Part shown: positions 50,410 to 59,815 of the stretch, one piece after another
How positions within the stretch are numbered: the first letter of the stretch is position 1
How the letters are laid out: every line of letters starts with the position of its first letter
Assembly: GCA_045866215.1 (NCBI GenBank)
Contig: AP035880.1
Coordinates: forward strand, 1,426,001-1,490,000
DNA: 64,000 nt
Direction: 5' to 3'
Source: Croceivirga sp009797885
GTDB lineage: Bacteria > Bacteroidota > Bacteroidia > Flavobacteriales > Flavobacteriaceae
The notes under the pieces: model-generated
Told to the model about the DNA's origin: nothing
Seen by the model: only the letters and a program-made list of their open reading frames with translations
Databases searched by the model: none
Position numbers and translations under genes: made by a program

Positions 50410-51321
50410 TCAATTACGGTACTTCAACTTGTCCAACAACAATTTTAATCCGTACTGCAACACCGGATTGCGATTGTCGGCTTTCCAAATCATGGAAAGC
50501 ACCGCCCGTTGTCCAATCTTGTCCAATTCAATGAATTTCACATCCATTTGAAAACCGTGTTGTAATGAGGTAGGTACAATGGCTATTCCCAATTTGTTTT
50601 CAACCAATGTAAAAATGGTCTGGGCATGAACCGATTTATGGGATACTTTCGGCACAAACCCCGCATCTTGACAGATGCCTATTACGGTGTCATAGTACAA
50701 CGGACTATAATCCTGGGAAAAAAGAATGAATTCCTCCTCAGCCACTTGATGCATCCCTTTAAAACGGCCATGGTCCAAATGGTGGTCCTTTGGCAAAACC
50801 AGGGAGAAGGTATCCGTAAATACCGGTTTCAGACAAATTCCTTTGGGAACCCTTGCCAAGCGCACAAAACCTAAATCCAATTGGTCCTTTAAAATGGCAT
50901 TGACCTGGGCCCTATTTGATAGTTCGTCCAGACTGGTACGGATACCGGGATGGTGCTGTTGCAATTTCAGTAGTAACCCGGGGACCACATTTTGCATGGC
51001 AGAGCCCAAAAACCCTATTCGAATTTCTCCTAATTGGCCTTCCCCAATAAGTTTCACCTGTTTTTTGACATTCCTAAGATGGTTCAACAGATATCCCGCT
51101 TCTTTTTTCAGAAACTCCCCGGCGGGTGTAAGCCTTACCTTCTTTTTATCCCGTATAAACAAGGCCGTCCCCAACAATTCTTCCATTTGCTTTATCTGTG
51201 TACTTAATCCCGGCTGGGAAATGAACAGTTTTTCCGCAGCTTTTCTAAAATGCAGTTCCTCAGCGACCATGAAAAAATAAGTCAAGTGACGCAATTCTAT
51301 TTGATAATTTTCAGTTATCAT
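50410..51321 (-). CDS. LysR family transcriptional regulator, divergent from hut genes
   Basis: A 303-residue LysR protein: winged HTH at about 9-68 (LRHLTYFFMVAEELHFRKAA, SQPGLSTQIKQMEELLG, RDKKKVRLTPAGEFLKKEA) and an effector domain (GEIRIGFLGSAMQNVVPGLL, DLGFVRLARVPKGICLKPVF). It is divergent from hutHIUG with a 69-bp gap full of repeated ATTATCAAA elements, so it is a candidate hut regulator and probably also controls itself. It might instead serve the nitroreductase gene downstream. Confidence 0.9.
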   Translation of the reverse strand: MITENYQIELRHLTYFFMVAEELHFRKAAEKLFISQPGLSTQIKQMEELLGTALFIRDKKKVRLTPAGEFLKKEAGYLLNHLRNVKKQVKLIGEGQLGEIRIGFLGSAMQNVVPGLLLKLQQHHPGIRTSLDELSNRAQVNAILKDQLDLGFVRLARVPKGICLKPVFTDTFSLVLPKDHHLDHGRFKGMHQVAEEEFILFSQDYSPLYYDTVIGICQDAGFVPKVSHKSVHAQTIFTLVENKLGIAIVPTSLQHGFQMDVKFIELDKIGQRAVLSMIWKADNRNPVLQYGLKLLLDKLKYRN

Positions 51322-51371
51322 ATCCTTAATTAATATGTATTGGTGATTATCAAAATTATCAAATAATTTTA
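51299..51371. promoter_or_regulatory. LysR-hutH divergent control region with inverted and tandem repeats
   Basis: A perfect 13-bp inverted repeat, ATTTGATAATTTT (51299-51311) and AAAATTATCAAAT (51352-51364), spans the gap. ATTATCAAA is repeated back to back at 51346-51354 and 51355-51363. For hutH, TTG (51340-51342), 21 nt, TAATTTTA (51364-51371) is a possible promoter; for the LysR gene TAATTTTG (51358-51351, minus) is a perfect -7 box inside the repeats, so the regulator would occlude its own promoter. Confidence 0.6.
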
Positions 51372-51390
51372 GGTGGGTAAATCATAGCAT

Positions 51391-52956
51391 ATGAGTTCCT
51401 TTTTATACGGTGAGCATTACCTAACGGCGACCAAGGCACTTGCCCTTTCCCGTAATGCCCTAAAGGCGGAGCTGTCATCAAAAACCAGGAAACGGGTTGA
51501 AAAAAGTGCACAGAACGTGACCGCAATGGTTGAATTGGGAACCCCGGTTTACGGAATCAATACCGGGTTTGGTCCGTTGTGTACCACTTCCATTTCAAAA
51601 GAGGAGACCAAAATTTTGCAATCCAACATTTTGCAAAGTCATAGCGTTGGTGTGGGGGCGCCCATCAAAAAGGAATTGGCCAAATTAATGCTAATCCTTA
51701 AGATCCATGCACTGGCCAAAGGGCACTCAGGAATCCAATTGTCCACTTTGGAGCGCATGATCTGGCATATGGAAAATGATGCCATTCCGGTAGTTCCCTC
51801 CCAGGGCTCCGTAGGCGCTTCAGGAGATTTAGCTCCACTTTCGCATCTGTTCCTGCCTTTGCTTGGTTTAGGAAAAGTGATGTATAAAAATGAAACCATC
51901 CCAACCGCCCTACTTTTCGAAAAAACCGGACTGCGCCCTTTGGAACTTGGTCCCAAGGAAGGATTGGCACTTATAAACGGCACCCAATTTATTTTGGCAC
52001 ATGCCGTGAGCGTACTGGAGAAATTCCACAATTGCCTAAGACAGGCAGATATTATTGGTGCCATGATGTTGGAAGGATTGCAAGGTTCCATAAGTCCCTT
52101 TGATAAAAAACTGCACGAATTACGCCCTTATCAAGGAAGCCAACATGTGGCCGGAAGAATACGGACATTGTTGAAGGGTTCGGAAATCCTGGAGGACCAC
52201 GTGGATTGTGACCGGGTCCAGGATCCTTATTCCCTACGTTGCATTCCCCAGGTGCATGGCGCTTCCAGAAATACATGGCTGCATGTAAAGGAGCTCGTTG
52301 AAATTGAATTGAATTCAGTGACCGATAATCCAGTTATCATGGATCAATATCAGGCCATAAGTGGAGGTAATTTTCATGGACAGCCATTGGCCATGGCGTT
52401 GGATTATGCCGCATTGGCCGCTTCGGAATTGGGGAGCATTTCGGATAGAAGGATCTATTTGGCTTTGGAGGGAAGTCCAGGTGTTCCCCAACTGTTAATG
52501 AAAGATACGGGAATCAATTCTGGGTATATGATTTTGCAGTATACCGCCGCCGCCCTTGCCAGTGAAAATAAAAGCCTCTGTTTTCCCGCAAGTGCCGATA
52601 GTATTCCAACGTCATTGGGGCAAGAGGACCATGTAAGTATGGGATCGATAAGTGGCAGAAAGGCCCTGCAGATTCTCACCAATGTTGAAAAAATACTGGC
52701 CATCGAACTATTGACGGCAGCGCAGGCCTTTGAATTTAGAAAGCCGTTGAAATCAGGTATCTTATTGGACGAAGTGCACAAATTTCTGAGGACGAAAGTT
52801 CCTTTTGCTGAAAAAGACCGGGTATTTGCCAATGATATTGAAACCGCAATAGTGTTGATACAGTCCGGGGAAATCCCGAAATTGATAGACGATGTAATGC
52901 TGAAGAACACTATTGTTTGGGAAACACTGCATCGTGAAGTATTTGAAACGTTTTAA
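51391..52956 (+). CDS. hutH: Histidine ammonia-lyase
   Basis: A 521-residue enzyme that removes ammonia from histidine to give urocanate. Ala143-Ser144-Gly145 in SQGSVGASGDLAPLSH form the MIO cofactor; YGINTGFGPL, QSHSVGVGAP, DPYSLRCIPQVHGASR and the ENKSLCFPASADSIPTS loop are family motifs. First gene of hutHIUG. Confidence 0.97.
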   Translation: MSSFLYGEHYLTATKALALSRNALKAELSSKTRKRVEKSAQNVTAMVELGTPVYGINTGFGPLCTTSISKEETKILQSNILQSHSVGVGAPIKKELAKLMLILKIHALAKGHSGIQLSTLERMIWHMENDAIPVVPSQGSVGASGDLAPLSHLFLPLLGLGKVMYKNETIPTALLFEKTGLRPLELGPKEGLALINGTQFILAHAVSVLEKFHNCLRQADIIGAMMLEGLQGSISPFDKKLHELRPYQGSQHVAGRIRTLLKGSEILEDHVDCDRVQDPYSLRCIPQVHGASRNTWLHVKELVEIELNSVTDNPVIMDQYQAISGGNFHGQPLAMALDYAALAASELGSISDRRIYLALEGSPGVPQLLMKDTGINSGYMILQYTAAALASENKSLCFPASADSIPTSLGQEDHVSMGSISGRKALQILTNVEKILAIELLTAAQAFEFRKPLKSGILLDEVHKFLRTKVPFAEKDRVFANDIETAIVLIQSGEIPKLIDDVMLKNTIVWETLHREVFETF

Positions 52957-52957
52957 C

Positions 52958-54187
52958 ATGTCAGGACATAAACTTATTGGCCCATTTGCACAGGTACTAC
53001 CGCTATCCGGATTATCCCTGGAAGGCTCGCTTACGGACGAGCAGTTACAACCCATTTCCAATGGAGGCATTTTGGTGTCGGAAGGAAAAATTCAGAAAAT
53101 AGGTGTATTTCAAAATTTGGAAGCCGAAGCCGAAACCATTGAACGGATAGAACATAAAAGTGTATGCCTTCCTGGATTTATCGATGCCCATACCCATATT
53201 TGCTTTGGGGGATCCAGGGCCAATGATTATGCCATGCGCAACTCGGGAAAGGGTTATTTGGAAATTGCCAAAGCCGGGGGAGGCATTTGGAATACCGTAA
53301 CAAAGACCAGGGACGCATCACAGGAAACACTGATACGTGGAATGATGAAACGTTGCACAAGTCATTTACACCTTGGTGTCACCACTCTTGAAGTTAAAAG
53401 TGGTTACGGCCTTTCGGTCAATGAAGAGCTCAAAATGCTACGGGCCATTAAAAAAGCTTCGGAATTGGTCGTACAGGATATCGTTGTTACCTGCCTTGCT
53501 GCGCATATGAAACCCAGGGATTGGGTTGGTCCACCTGCTTTGTATTTAGAGGAAATCGCAAACAAGTTATTTCCCGTGTTACAGTCGGAAAAATTGTCCA
53601 ACCGAATTGATGCCTTTATTGAAGAAAGTGCATTTTCACCAAGTGAAATAAAACCCTATTTCTCTAGGGCAAAAGGGATGGGATTTGATATTGTGGTCCA
53701 CGCCGATCAATTTACTACTGGTGGTAGCCAAGTTGCTGTTGACTTTGGGGCCATAAGTGCGGACCATTTAGAGGCCAGTACCGAGCAGGAAATCAAATTA
53801 TTGGCGAACAGTAGTGTCATTGCCATGGCACTTCCCGGTGCCTCAATAGGTTTGGGGTGTTCGTTTGCCCCAGCAAGGAAAATCCTGGATATGGGAGGGG
53901 TTCTGGCCATAGCAAGCGATCATAACCCGGGATCGGCCCCAATGGGCAATTTATTGGCCCAAGCCTGCATTTTGGGAACCTTTGAAAAACTGTCCAATGC
54001 CGAAGTCTTGGCAGGAATTACGTTTAGGGCGGCCGCAGCCTTAAACTTAAAGGACAGGGGAAGTCTGGAAGCAGGAAAAAAAGCCGATTTCATCATTTTT
54101 CCCACGGACAATTATCAGGAGGTTACCTACCATCAAGGGCAATTAAAACCCCATGGGGTATGGAAAAATGGAACTAGAGTATTTTAA
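52958..54187 (+). CDS. hutI: Imidazolonepropionase
   Basis: A 409-residue amidohydrolase, third enzyme of the pathway: it opens imidazolonepropionate to N-formimidoyl-glutamate. LPGFIDAHTHICFGG has the metal His pair; KSGYGLSVNEELKML, VVHADQFTTGG, SADHLEA and ASDHNPGSAP carry the remaining metal and catalytic residues. ATG at 52958, 1 nt after the hutH stop; a longer TTG frame inside hutH was rejected. Confidence 0.96.
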   Translation: MSGHKLIGPFAQVLPLSGLSLEGSLTDEQLQPISNGGILVSEGKIQKIGVFQNLEAEAETIERIEHKSVCLPGFIDAHTHICFGGSRANDYAMRNSGKGYLEIAKAGGGIWNTVTKTRDASQETLIRGMMKRCTSHLHLGVTTLEVKSGYGLSVNEELKMLRAIKKASELVVQDIVVTCLAAHMKPRDWVGPPALYLEEIANKLFPVLQSEKLSNRIDAFIEESAFSPSEIKPYFSRAKGMGFDIVVHADQFTTGGSQVAVDFGAISADHLEASTEQEIKLLANSSVIAMALPGASIGLGCSFAPARKILDMGGVLAIASDHNPGSAPMGNLLAQACILGTFEKLSNAEVLAGITFRAAAALNLKDRGSLEAGKKADFIIFPTDNYQEVTYHQGQLKPHGVWKNGTRVF

Positions 54188-54189
54188 TT

Positions 54190-56208
54190 ATGCAAACAGC
54201 ATTATCAACGGAATTCAAAAAACAAATCCTTCAAGGTATTCCCACGGAATTACCTCCGGGAAAGCCATATCCCGAAGGTGGTAATCCCGCTCCCAAACGA
54301 AAGGATATCCTTTCCCCCGAAGAAAAAAAATTAGCTATCCGGAATGCCCTCCGCTACTTTCCCAAAGCATGGCACCCGGAGTTGGCCCAAGAGTTCGCGG
54401 CAGAACTGACCACATTTGGCAGGATCTACATGTTCCGGTTCAAACCCAGTTATCCCATGTTTGCCCGACCTATCGGGGAATATCCAGCTAAAACGCGGCA
54501 AGCGGCAGCCATCATGCTCATGATACAGAACAATCTGGATCCTGCAATTGCCCAACACCCGGAGGAATTGATTACCTATGGCGGAAATGGTGCAGTGTTC
54601 CAAAACTGGGCACAATACCTCCTTACCATGAAATATTTGGCGGAAATGACCGATACGCAAACCCTCCATATGTATTCGGGACATCCCATGGGACTTTTTC
54701 CCTCCTCAAAAGAAGCACCTCGTGTAGTAGTTACCAATGGAATGATGATTCCCAATTATTCCAAGTCGGATGATTGGGAAAAATTCAACGCCCTAGGCGT
54801 AACCCAGTACGGACAAATGACAGCGGGTTCATATATGTACATAGGCCCCCAGGGCATTGTACACGGCACTACAATTACCGTAATGAATGCTTTTAGAAAA
54901 GTGTTAAAGGCAGGGGAAGCCACTGAGGGAAAAGTATTCCTGACCGCAGGTCTTGGAGGAATGAGTGGCGCACAACCCAAGGCCGGTACCATTGCGAAAT
55001 GCATAACGGTTTGTGCGGAAGTAAATCCCAATGCGGCACAAAAAAGACATGAACAGGGATGGGTGGATGAGCTTATCGATGACATTGACCGTCTTATCCA
55101 TCGGGTAAAAAAAGCCATTGTTCAAAAAGAGGTCATTTCCATTGCTTATGTGGGCAATGTGGTGGAAGTATGGGAAGCCTTTGATCGGGCAAACATTTTT
55201 GTGCATTTGGGTTCCGATCAGACCTCGCTGCACAATCCATGGGCCGGAGGCTATTATCCCGTTGGTCTTTCGTTTGAGGAAGCCAATGTGCTTATGGTAG
55301 AAAACCCCAAGCGCTTCAAGGAAAAGGTTCAGGAGTCTTTACGAAGGCAGGTAAATGCCATCAATAATCACGTGTCCAAAGGCACCTACTTTTTTGATTA
55401 CGGAAATGCTTTTTTGTTGGAAGCCTCCAGGGCCAAAGCCAATATTATGGCAGAAAATGGAACCGATTTTAGATATCCATCCTATGTACAGGACATTTTG
55501 GGGCCCATGTGTTTTGATTATGGCTTCGGTCCCTTCCGATGGGTATGTACCTCAGGCAAGGCGGAAGACCTAAAAAAGACCGACACCATTGCCCTGGAGG
55601 TCATGAGGGAAATCAAAACCCGTTCTCCAAAGGAAATCCAGCGGCAAATGCAGGACAATATCATTTGGATCGAAGAGGCGGATAACAATAAGTTGGTGGT
55701 TGGCTCCCAGGCCCGAATACTTTATGCCGATGCTGAAGGAAGGGTGAAAATCGCCGAGGCCTTCAATGACGCCATTGCCAGAGGAACCATTTCTGCTCCT
55801 GTGGTATTGGGTCGCGATCACCACGATGTCAGTGGAACGGACTCTCCCTTTAGGGAGACCAGCAACATTTATGATGGAAGTAGGTTTACTGCAGATATGG
55901 CCATTCACAACGTAATAGGTGATAGTTTTAGGGGTGCCACCTGGGTTTCCATCCATAATGGCGGCGGTGTAGGCTGGGGTGAAGTCATCAATGGCGGATT
56001 TGGGTTGGTACTTGACGGGACCCAAGAAACTTTGGAAAGATTGCGTAACATGCTGTTCTATGATGTGAACAATGGCATTGCAAGACGGAGTTGGGCGAGA
56101 AATGACGAAGCCCTGTTCGCCATAAAACGCGAAATGCGGCGTACACCACAACTTAAGGTCACTTTACCAAATTTTGTTGACGATCAACTGTTGGATGATT
56201 TAATTTAG
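54190..56208 (+). CDS. hutU: Urocanate hydratase
   Basis: A 672-residue NAD-dependent enzyme that hydrates urocanate to imidazolonepropionate. LITYGGNGAVFQNWAQYLL, MYSGHPMGLFPS, TAGLGGMSGAQPKAG, VWEAFDRANIFVHLGSDQTS, and DYGFGPFRWVCTSG with the active-site Cys are clear. It is about 110 residues longer than the well-known Pseudomonas or Bacillus enzymes; the extra length is at the N-terminus and in internal insertions, and looks like the longer form common in Bacteroidota. 2 nt after hutI. Confidence 0.96.
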   Translation: MQTALSTEFKKQILQGIPTELPPGKPYPEGGNPAPKRKDILSPEEKKLAIRNALRYFPKAWHPELAQEFAAELTTFGRIYMFRFKPSYPMFARPIGEYPAKTRQAAAIMLMIQNNLDPAIAQHPEELITYGGNGAVFQNWAQYLLTMKYLAEMTDTQTLHMYSGHPMGLFPSSKEAPRVVVTNGMMIPNYSKSDDWEKFNALGVTQYGQMTAGSYMYIGPQGIVHGTTITVMNAFRKVLKAGEATEGKVFLTAGLGGMSGAQPKAGTIAKCITVCAEVNPNAAQKRHEQGWVDELIDDIDRLIHRVKKAIVQKEVISIAYVGNVVEVWEAFDRANIFVHLGSDQTSLHNPWAGGYYPVGLSFEEANVLMVENPKRFKEKVQESLRRQVNAINNHVSKGTYFFDYGNAFLLEASRAKANIMAENGTDFRYPSYVQDILGPMCFDYGFGPFRWVCTSGKAEDLKKTDTIALEVMREIKTRSPKEIQRQMQDNIIWIEEADNNKLVVGSQARILYADAEGRVKIAEAFNDAIARGTISAPVVLGRDHHDVSGTDSPFRETSNIYDGSRFTADMAIHNVIGDSFRGATWVSIHNGGGVGWGEVINGGFGLVLDGTQETLERLRNMLFYDVNNGIARRSWARNDEALFAIKREMRRTPQLKVTLPNFVDDQLLDDLI

Positions 56209-56212
56209 TTCC

Positions 56213-57166
56213 ATGGCCAATTATCTCCCCCCCAAAAAAAAGCTATGGACCGGCAGGAGCTCGGAAAACAATCTTTATTTGCATGAAAAGGTCCGTTGCC
56301 TTCCCTTTACTGAACTTCCATCCGTTAAGGATCAATTTGCCATTTTAGGGTATTGCTGCGATGAGGGTGTTCGGCTCAATCACGGGCGAACAGGCGCCAA
56401 AAATGGCCCTGAAGCGATTAGAAAGGCCCTGGGAAAAATGCCCAATCATTTGAAGGCCTCGCAATACGTAACGGATGTGGGCGATATCGTTTGCCATACC
56501 GATGGTTTGGAAAACGCACAACACACGTTGGGTGAAAGCGTTGCGGAACTTCTTGACAAGCATACTTTTCCCATAGTATTGGGTGGTGGACATGATATTG
56601 CCTATGGGCATTACAATGGCATTAAAAAATACCTACTTGCCAAAAACAAAAGGCCATCCATTGGAATCATCAACTTTGATGCTCATTTTGATTTAAGGAA
56701 TGATGTCAATGGACCCACTTCCGGAACTCCTTTTTTTCAAATTGCGAATGAAAATGAACCCTTTAATTATTTGTGCCTGGGCATTCGAAAAGACGCAAAT
56801 GACAAACAGTTGTTTCAACTGGCGGAAGAGCTGGGGGTCACTTATGTCCTTAAAAACACGTTTCGTATCCAGTTTGTAAAAGAAATCAATACATGGATCC
56901 GTGCCTTTATGGCAAAGGTGGATTATATCTACCTAACCATTGACCTCGATGGTTTTTCATCTGCATATGCGCCAGGTGTGAGTGCACCTTCTCCAATGGG
57001 TTTTTCACCCGACGTAGTCTTGGAAAGTTTGGAAACCATTACCTCATCCGGCAAGTTGATCAGTATGGACATTGCGGAAATGAATCCGAAATATGATGTG
57101 GATGGCTTAACCGCAAAACTGGCGGCTTCATTGGTTCACCACATCATTCATTCCGAATTTCCATAA
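56213..57166 (+). CDS. hutG: Formimidoylglutamase
   Basis: A 317-residue arginase-family hydrolase with the Mn2 site residues: VLGGGHDIAYGHYNG, INFDAHFDLRND, LTIDLDGFSSAYAPGVSAP, MDIAEMNPKYDVDG. It splits formimidoyl-glutamate into glutamate and formamide, which makes the pathway complete in four genes. 4 nt after hutU. No strong terminator is seen in the 114 bp to the next gene; a small hairpin ATCCGC/GCGGAT (57227-57243) lacks a T-run. Confidence 0.93.
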   Translation: MANYLPPKKKLWTGRSSENNLYLHEKVRCLPFTELPSVKDQFAILGYCCDEGVRLNHGRTGAKNGPEAIRKALGKMPNHLKASQYVTDVGDIVCHTDGLENAQHTLGESVAELLDKHTFPIVLGGGHDIAYGHYNGIKKYLLAKNKRPSIGIINFDAHFDLRNDVNGPTSGTPFFQIANENEPFNYLCLGIRKDANDKQLFQLAEELGVTYVLKNTFRIQFVKEINTWIRAFMAKVDYIYLTIDLDGFSSAYAPGVSAPSPMGFSPDVVLESLETITSSGKLISMDIAEMNPKYDVDGLTAKLAASLVHHIIHSEFP

Positions 57167-57280
57167 ATAAAAAAAGCCTCCCAGAAGGAAAGCCTTTCAT
57201 TGGTTAACGTCTTTCGACCTAACACAATCCGCCAAAAGCGGATACAACACAACATCGCAAAGATATGGAAAGAATTAAAT

Positions 57281-58237
57281 TCAGCGGTTTTTTTCCCAAA
57301 TTAAAGCTGCAGCACCACAAATGGCGGCCGTTTTACCTTCCATTCCCGACTCCAATATCTTGACCTTTCCCTTATACACCTGCAGTAAATACTCATTGAA
57401 ATATTTATCCAGTGGCTCAAGGATCCATTTTCCGCTGTTCACCAGTCCGCCCATTAAAATAAAGGCTTCCGGTTGGGTAAAGGCGGTAAAATTTGCCAAG
57501 GCCAGGGCCATCATTCGCGCGGTATAATCAAAAGCCCTCAAGGCAATGGTATCACCCTCTTCGGCGGCTTGGGTGATTTCCTCACCGTGTAAATCGTTAT
57601 AGGCAACATTTCTAAATCTACTCTCATCCATATACTTGCTTAGCATATACATGATGGTCCGTTTTAGCCCAGTTGCAGATACATAGGCCTCCAGCCCCCC
57701 TCGCACCCCAAGTCCTGTCAATCGGCCATCGCCCACGGTCATATCTACGTGACCGAGTTCACCTGCAAATCCATCATATCCATCGATCAACTGTCCATTG
57801 GCCACAATACCGGCCCCAAATCCCGTACCCAAGGTAATTGCAATGAAATCGGTCATTTCCTTACCCCTTCCAAACATCAATTCCCCCAAGGCCGCTGCAC
57901 TGGCATCATTCATAATACGCATGGGAACGTCCCATTTTTCCTTCAATCGCTCTAAAATGGGGACACTGCCCTTCCAGGCCAAATTGGCCGCACTCTCAAT
58001 GGTTCCCCTTTTACTGGATGCATTGGGCGCGCCAATGCCACATCCAAGAATATTAGGGGTAAAATCCAAATTGGCTATAAGTTCATCACAGGTTTTTTTA
58101 ACCTGTTCCAAATATGCATCCAACTGAAGGTATTCCTTGGTTCTAAAAAAAGTCTGTTCCAAACAGACTCCTTTATTATCCACCAAACCAATCTTGGTTT
58201 TTGTCCCTCCAATGTCTATTCCAACTACTAAGTCCAT
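57281..58237 (-). CDS. ROK family sugar kinase lacking the zinc cysteines
   Basis: A 318-residue ROK protein: VGIDIGGTKTKIGLVDNKG phosphate-1 motif, NDASAAALGELMFGRG with the catalytic Asp, ITLGTGFGAGIVANGQLIDG, GFAGELGHVDMTVG with the zinc-ligand His, and ILMGGLVNSG adenosine motif. The CxCGxxGCxE zinc motif of typical ROK kinases is replaced by GLGVRGGLE, so all cysteines are gone. No DNA-binding domain, so it is an enzyme (glucokinase or fructokinase-like), not a repressor. Divergent from xylB by 86 bp, so a role in pentose or hexose use is likely. Confidence 0.88.
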   Translation of the reverse strand: MDLVVGIDIGGTKTKIGLVDNKGVCLEQTFFRTKEYLQLDAYLEQVKKTCDELIANLDFTPNILGCGIGAPNASSKRGTIESAANLAWKGSVPILERLKEKWDVPMRIMNDASAAALGELMFGRGKEMTDFIAITLGTGFGAGIVANGQLIDGYDGFAGELGHVDMTVGDGRLTGLGVRGGLEAYVSATGLKRTIMYMLSKYMDESRFRNVAYNDLHGEEITQAAEEGDTIALRAFDYTARMMALALANFTAFTQPEAFILMGGLVNSGKWILEPLDKYFNEYLLQVYKGKVKILESGMEGKTAAICGAAALIWEKNR

Positions 58238-58323
58238 GGTCGATCAATTAGATTGGCCTAAAGATAATCCATAAGAAGTTTTTTCTCTAATTTTAGGACG
58301 ATTGCCTTTAACAATAAATCCAT

Positions 58324-59805
58324 ATGTATTTTTTAGGAATTGATTTGGGTAGCTCATCCATAAAGATTGCCCTTGTTGACCGGATATCCGGGAGGCCCTT
58401 GGCCGTTCTACAAGAACCACAAGAGGAAATGTCCATGTATGCTCCCCAAAAAGGTTGGGCCGAGCAAAACCCTAATGATTGGTGGCATTTTACCTGTAGG
58501 GGCATTCAAAGGATCAAAGAGGAAAACAACGTTACCGAAGATCAAATCCTTGGGATTGGAATAGCCTATCAAATGCATGGATTGGTGGTGGTGGACGAAG
58601 AAGGGAATCCATTACGTAATTCCATCATCTGGTGCGATAGTCGCGCCGTGGATATCGGAAACAAGGCCTATTCGGATTTAGGCCACAATTTTTGTGATGG
58701 CCATCTTTTAAATTCACCAGGAAATTTTACGGCTTCCAAATTAAGGTGGGTACAGGAAAACGAGCCTGAAACGTTTTCCAAAATCCATAAATTCATGTTA
58801 CCTGGGGATTTTTTGGCCTTTCGCTTCTCGGACAGGATCAACACTACTGTTTCCGGACTATCGGAAGCGGTCTTATGGGACTTTAAAAAGGACCAAATCT
58901 CCCAGGAAGTACTTGGACAGTACACCATTCCACCCCAACTTTTGCCAGAGGTGGTCGATACTTTTTCCGAACAGGCCACGGTTTCCAAAAGGGGAGGCCA
59001 AGAGAGCGGTCTTGCCGTGGGAACCCCCATCTTGTACAGGGCAGGAGATCAACCCAATAATGCATTGTCCCTGAATGTTTTTCTCCCTGGAGAGGTAGCC
59101 GCCACTGGCGGAACTTCGGGGGTCATGTATGCAATTACGGACAATTTATCCGCCAAGGAATGTTCCCGGGTCAATAATTTTGCCCATGTAAACTATCGGA
59201 CAAAAAAGACCAGAACCATTGGAAAACTACTCTGCATCAATGGTGCTGGTATCCAATATCGCTGGTTGATGAACAATTTGGCCGTTACTTCCTATGAGGA
59301 AATGAACCAACTTGCTTCTGAGGTCGAAATTGGTTCGGAAGGGGTTTGTATCATTCCCTTTGGCAATGGAGCGGAGCGAATGCTGTTACATGCCGATATC
59401 GGTACCCGAATAGTAAACCTAAATCTGAACAGACACCATAAAGGCCATCTTTGTCGCGCTGCACTGGAGGGCATAGCCTTTTCGTTTGTGTATGGGTTTG
59501 AGATCATGCAATCAGATGGGATTCAACCCACCGTGATCCGGGCGGGAAACGACAACCTCTTTCGTTCCGAAATTTTCTCCAATACCCTAACCACTTTGAT
59601 TGGTCAACAAATAGAGATTTACGACACTACCGGCGCTATTGGAGCTGCAAGGGCCTGCGTATTGATCAATGATGACTACCAGCAATTTGCTTCCTTTACA
59701 AAGGATGACCATGTGTTGACTTACGTGCCCAAAAAAGAAGAGGCCGCCTATGGCGATGCCTATGAAAAATGGAAAAAAGAACTGAACTTAATTTTGAAAT
59801 ACTAA
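58324..59805 (+). CDS. xylB: Xylulokinase
   Basis: A 493-residue FGGY kinase that phosphorylates D-xylulose. LGIDLGSSSIKIALVD is the N-terminal ATP motif, GIAYQMHGLVVVDEEG and IIWCDSRAVDIG hold substrate contacts, RAGDQPNNALSLN has the catalytic Asp region, VAATGGTSGVMY and VIRAGNDNLFRSEIF the C-terminal nucleotide site. 10 nt before xylA. Confidence 0.93.
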   Translation: MYFLGIDLGSSSIKIALVDRISGRPLAVLQEPQEEMSMYAPQKGWAEQNPNDWWHFTCRGIQRIKEENNVTEDQILGIGIAYQMHGLVVVDEEGNPLRNSIIWCDSRAVDIGNKAYSDLGHNFCDGHLLNSPGNFTASKLRWVQENEPETFSKIHKFMLPGDFLAFRFSDRINTTVSGLSEAVLWDFKKDQISQEVLGQYTIPPQLLPEVVDTFSEQATVSKRGGQESGLAVGTPILYRAGDQPNNALSLNVFLPGEVAATGGTSGVMYAITDNLSAKECSRVNNFAHVNYRTKKTRTIGKLLCINGAGIQYRWLMNNLAVTSYEEMNQLASEVEIGSEGVCIIPFGNGAERMLLHADIGTRIVNLNLNRHHKGHLCRAALEGIAFSFVYGFEIMQSDGIQPTVIRAGNDNLFRSEIFSNTLTTLIGQQIEIYDTTGAIGAARACVLINDDYQQFASFTKDDHVLTYVPKKEEAAYGDAYEKWKKELNLILKY

Positions 59806-59815
59806 AAATACCGAA

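Noticed and set aside
57170..57202. A-rich run followed by GCCTCC...GGAAAGCC after hutG
   Set aside because: The arms do not pair properly, so it is not a convincing terminator.
57227..57243. Small hairpin ATCCGC-N5-GCGGAT between hutG and the ROK gene
   Set aside because: No T-run on either side, so not supported as a terminator; stem only 6 bp.
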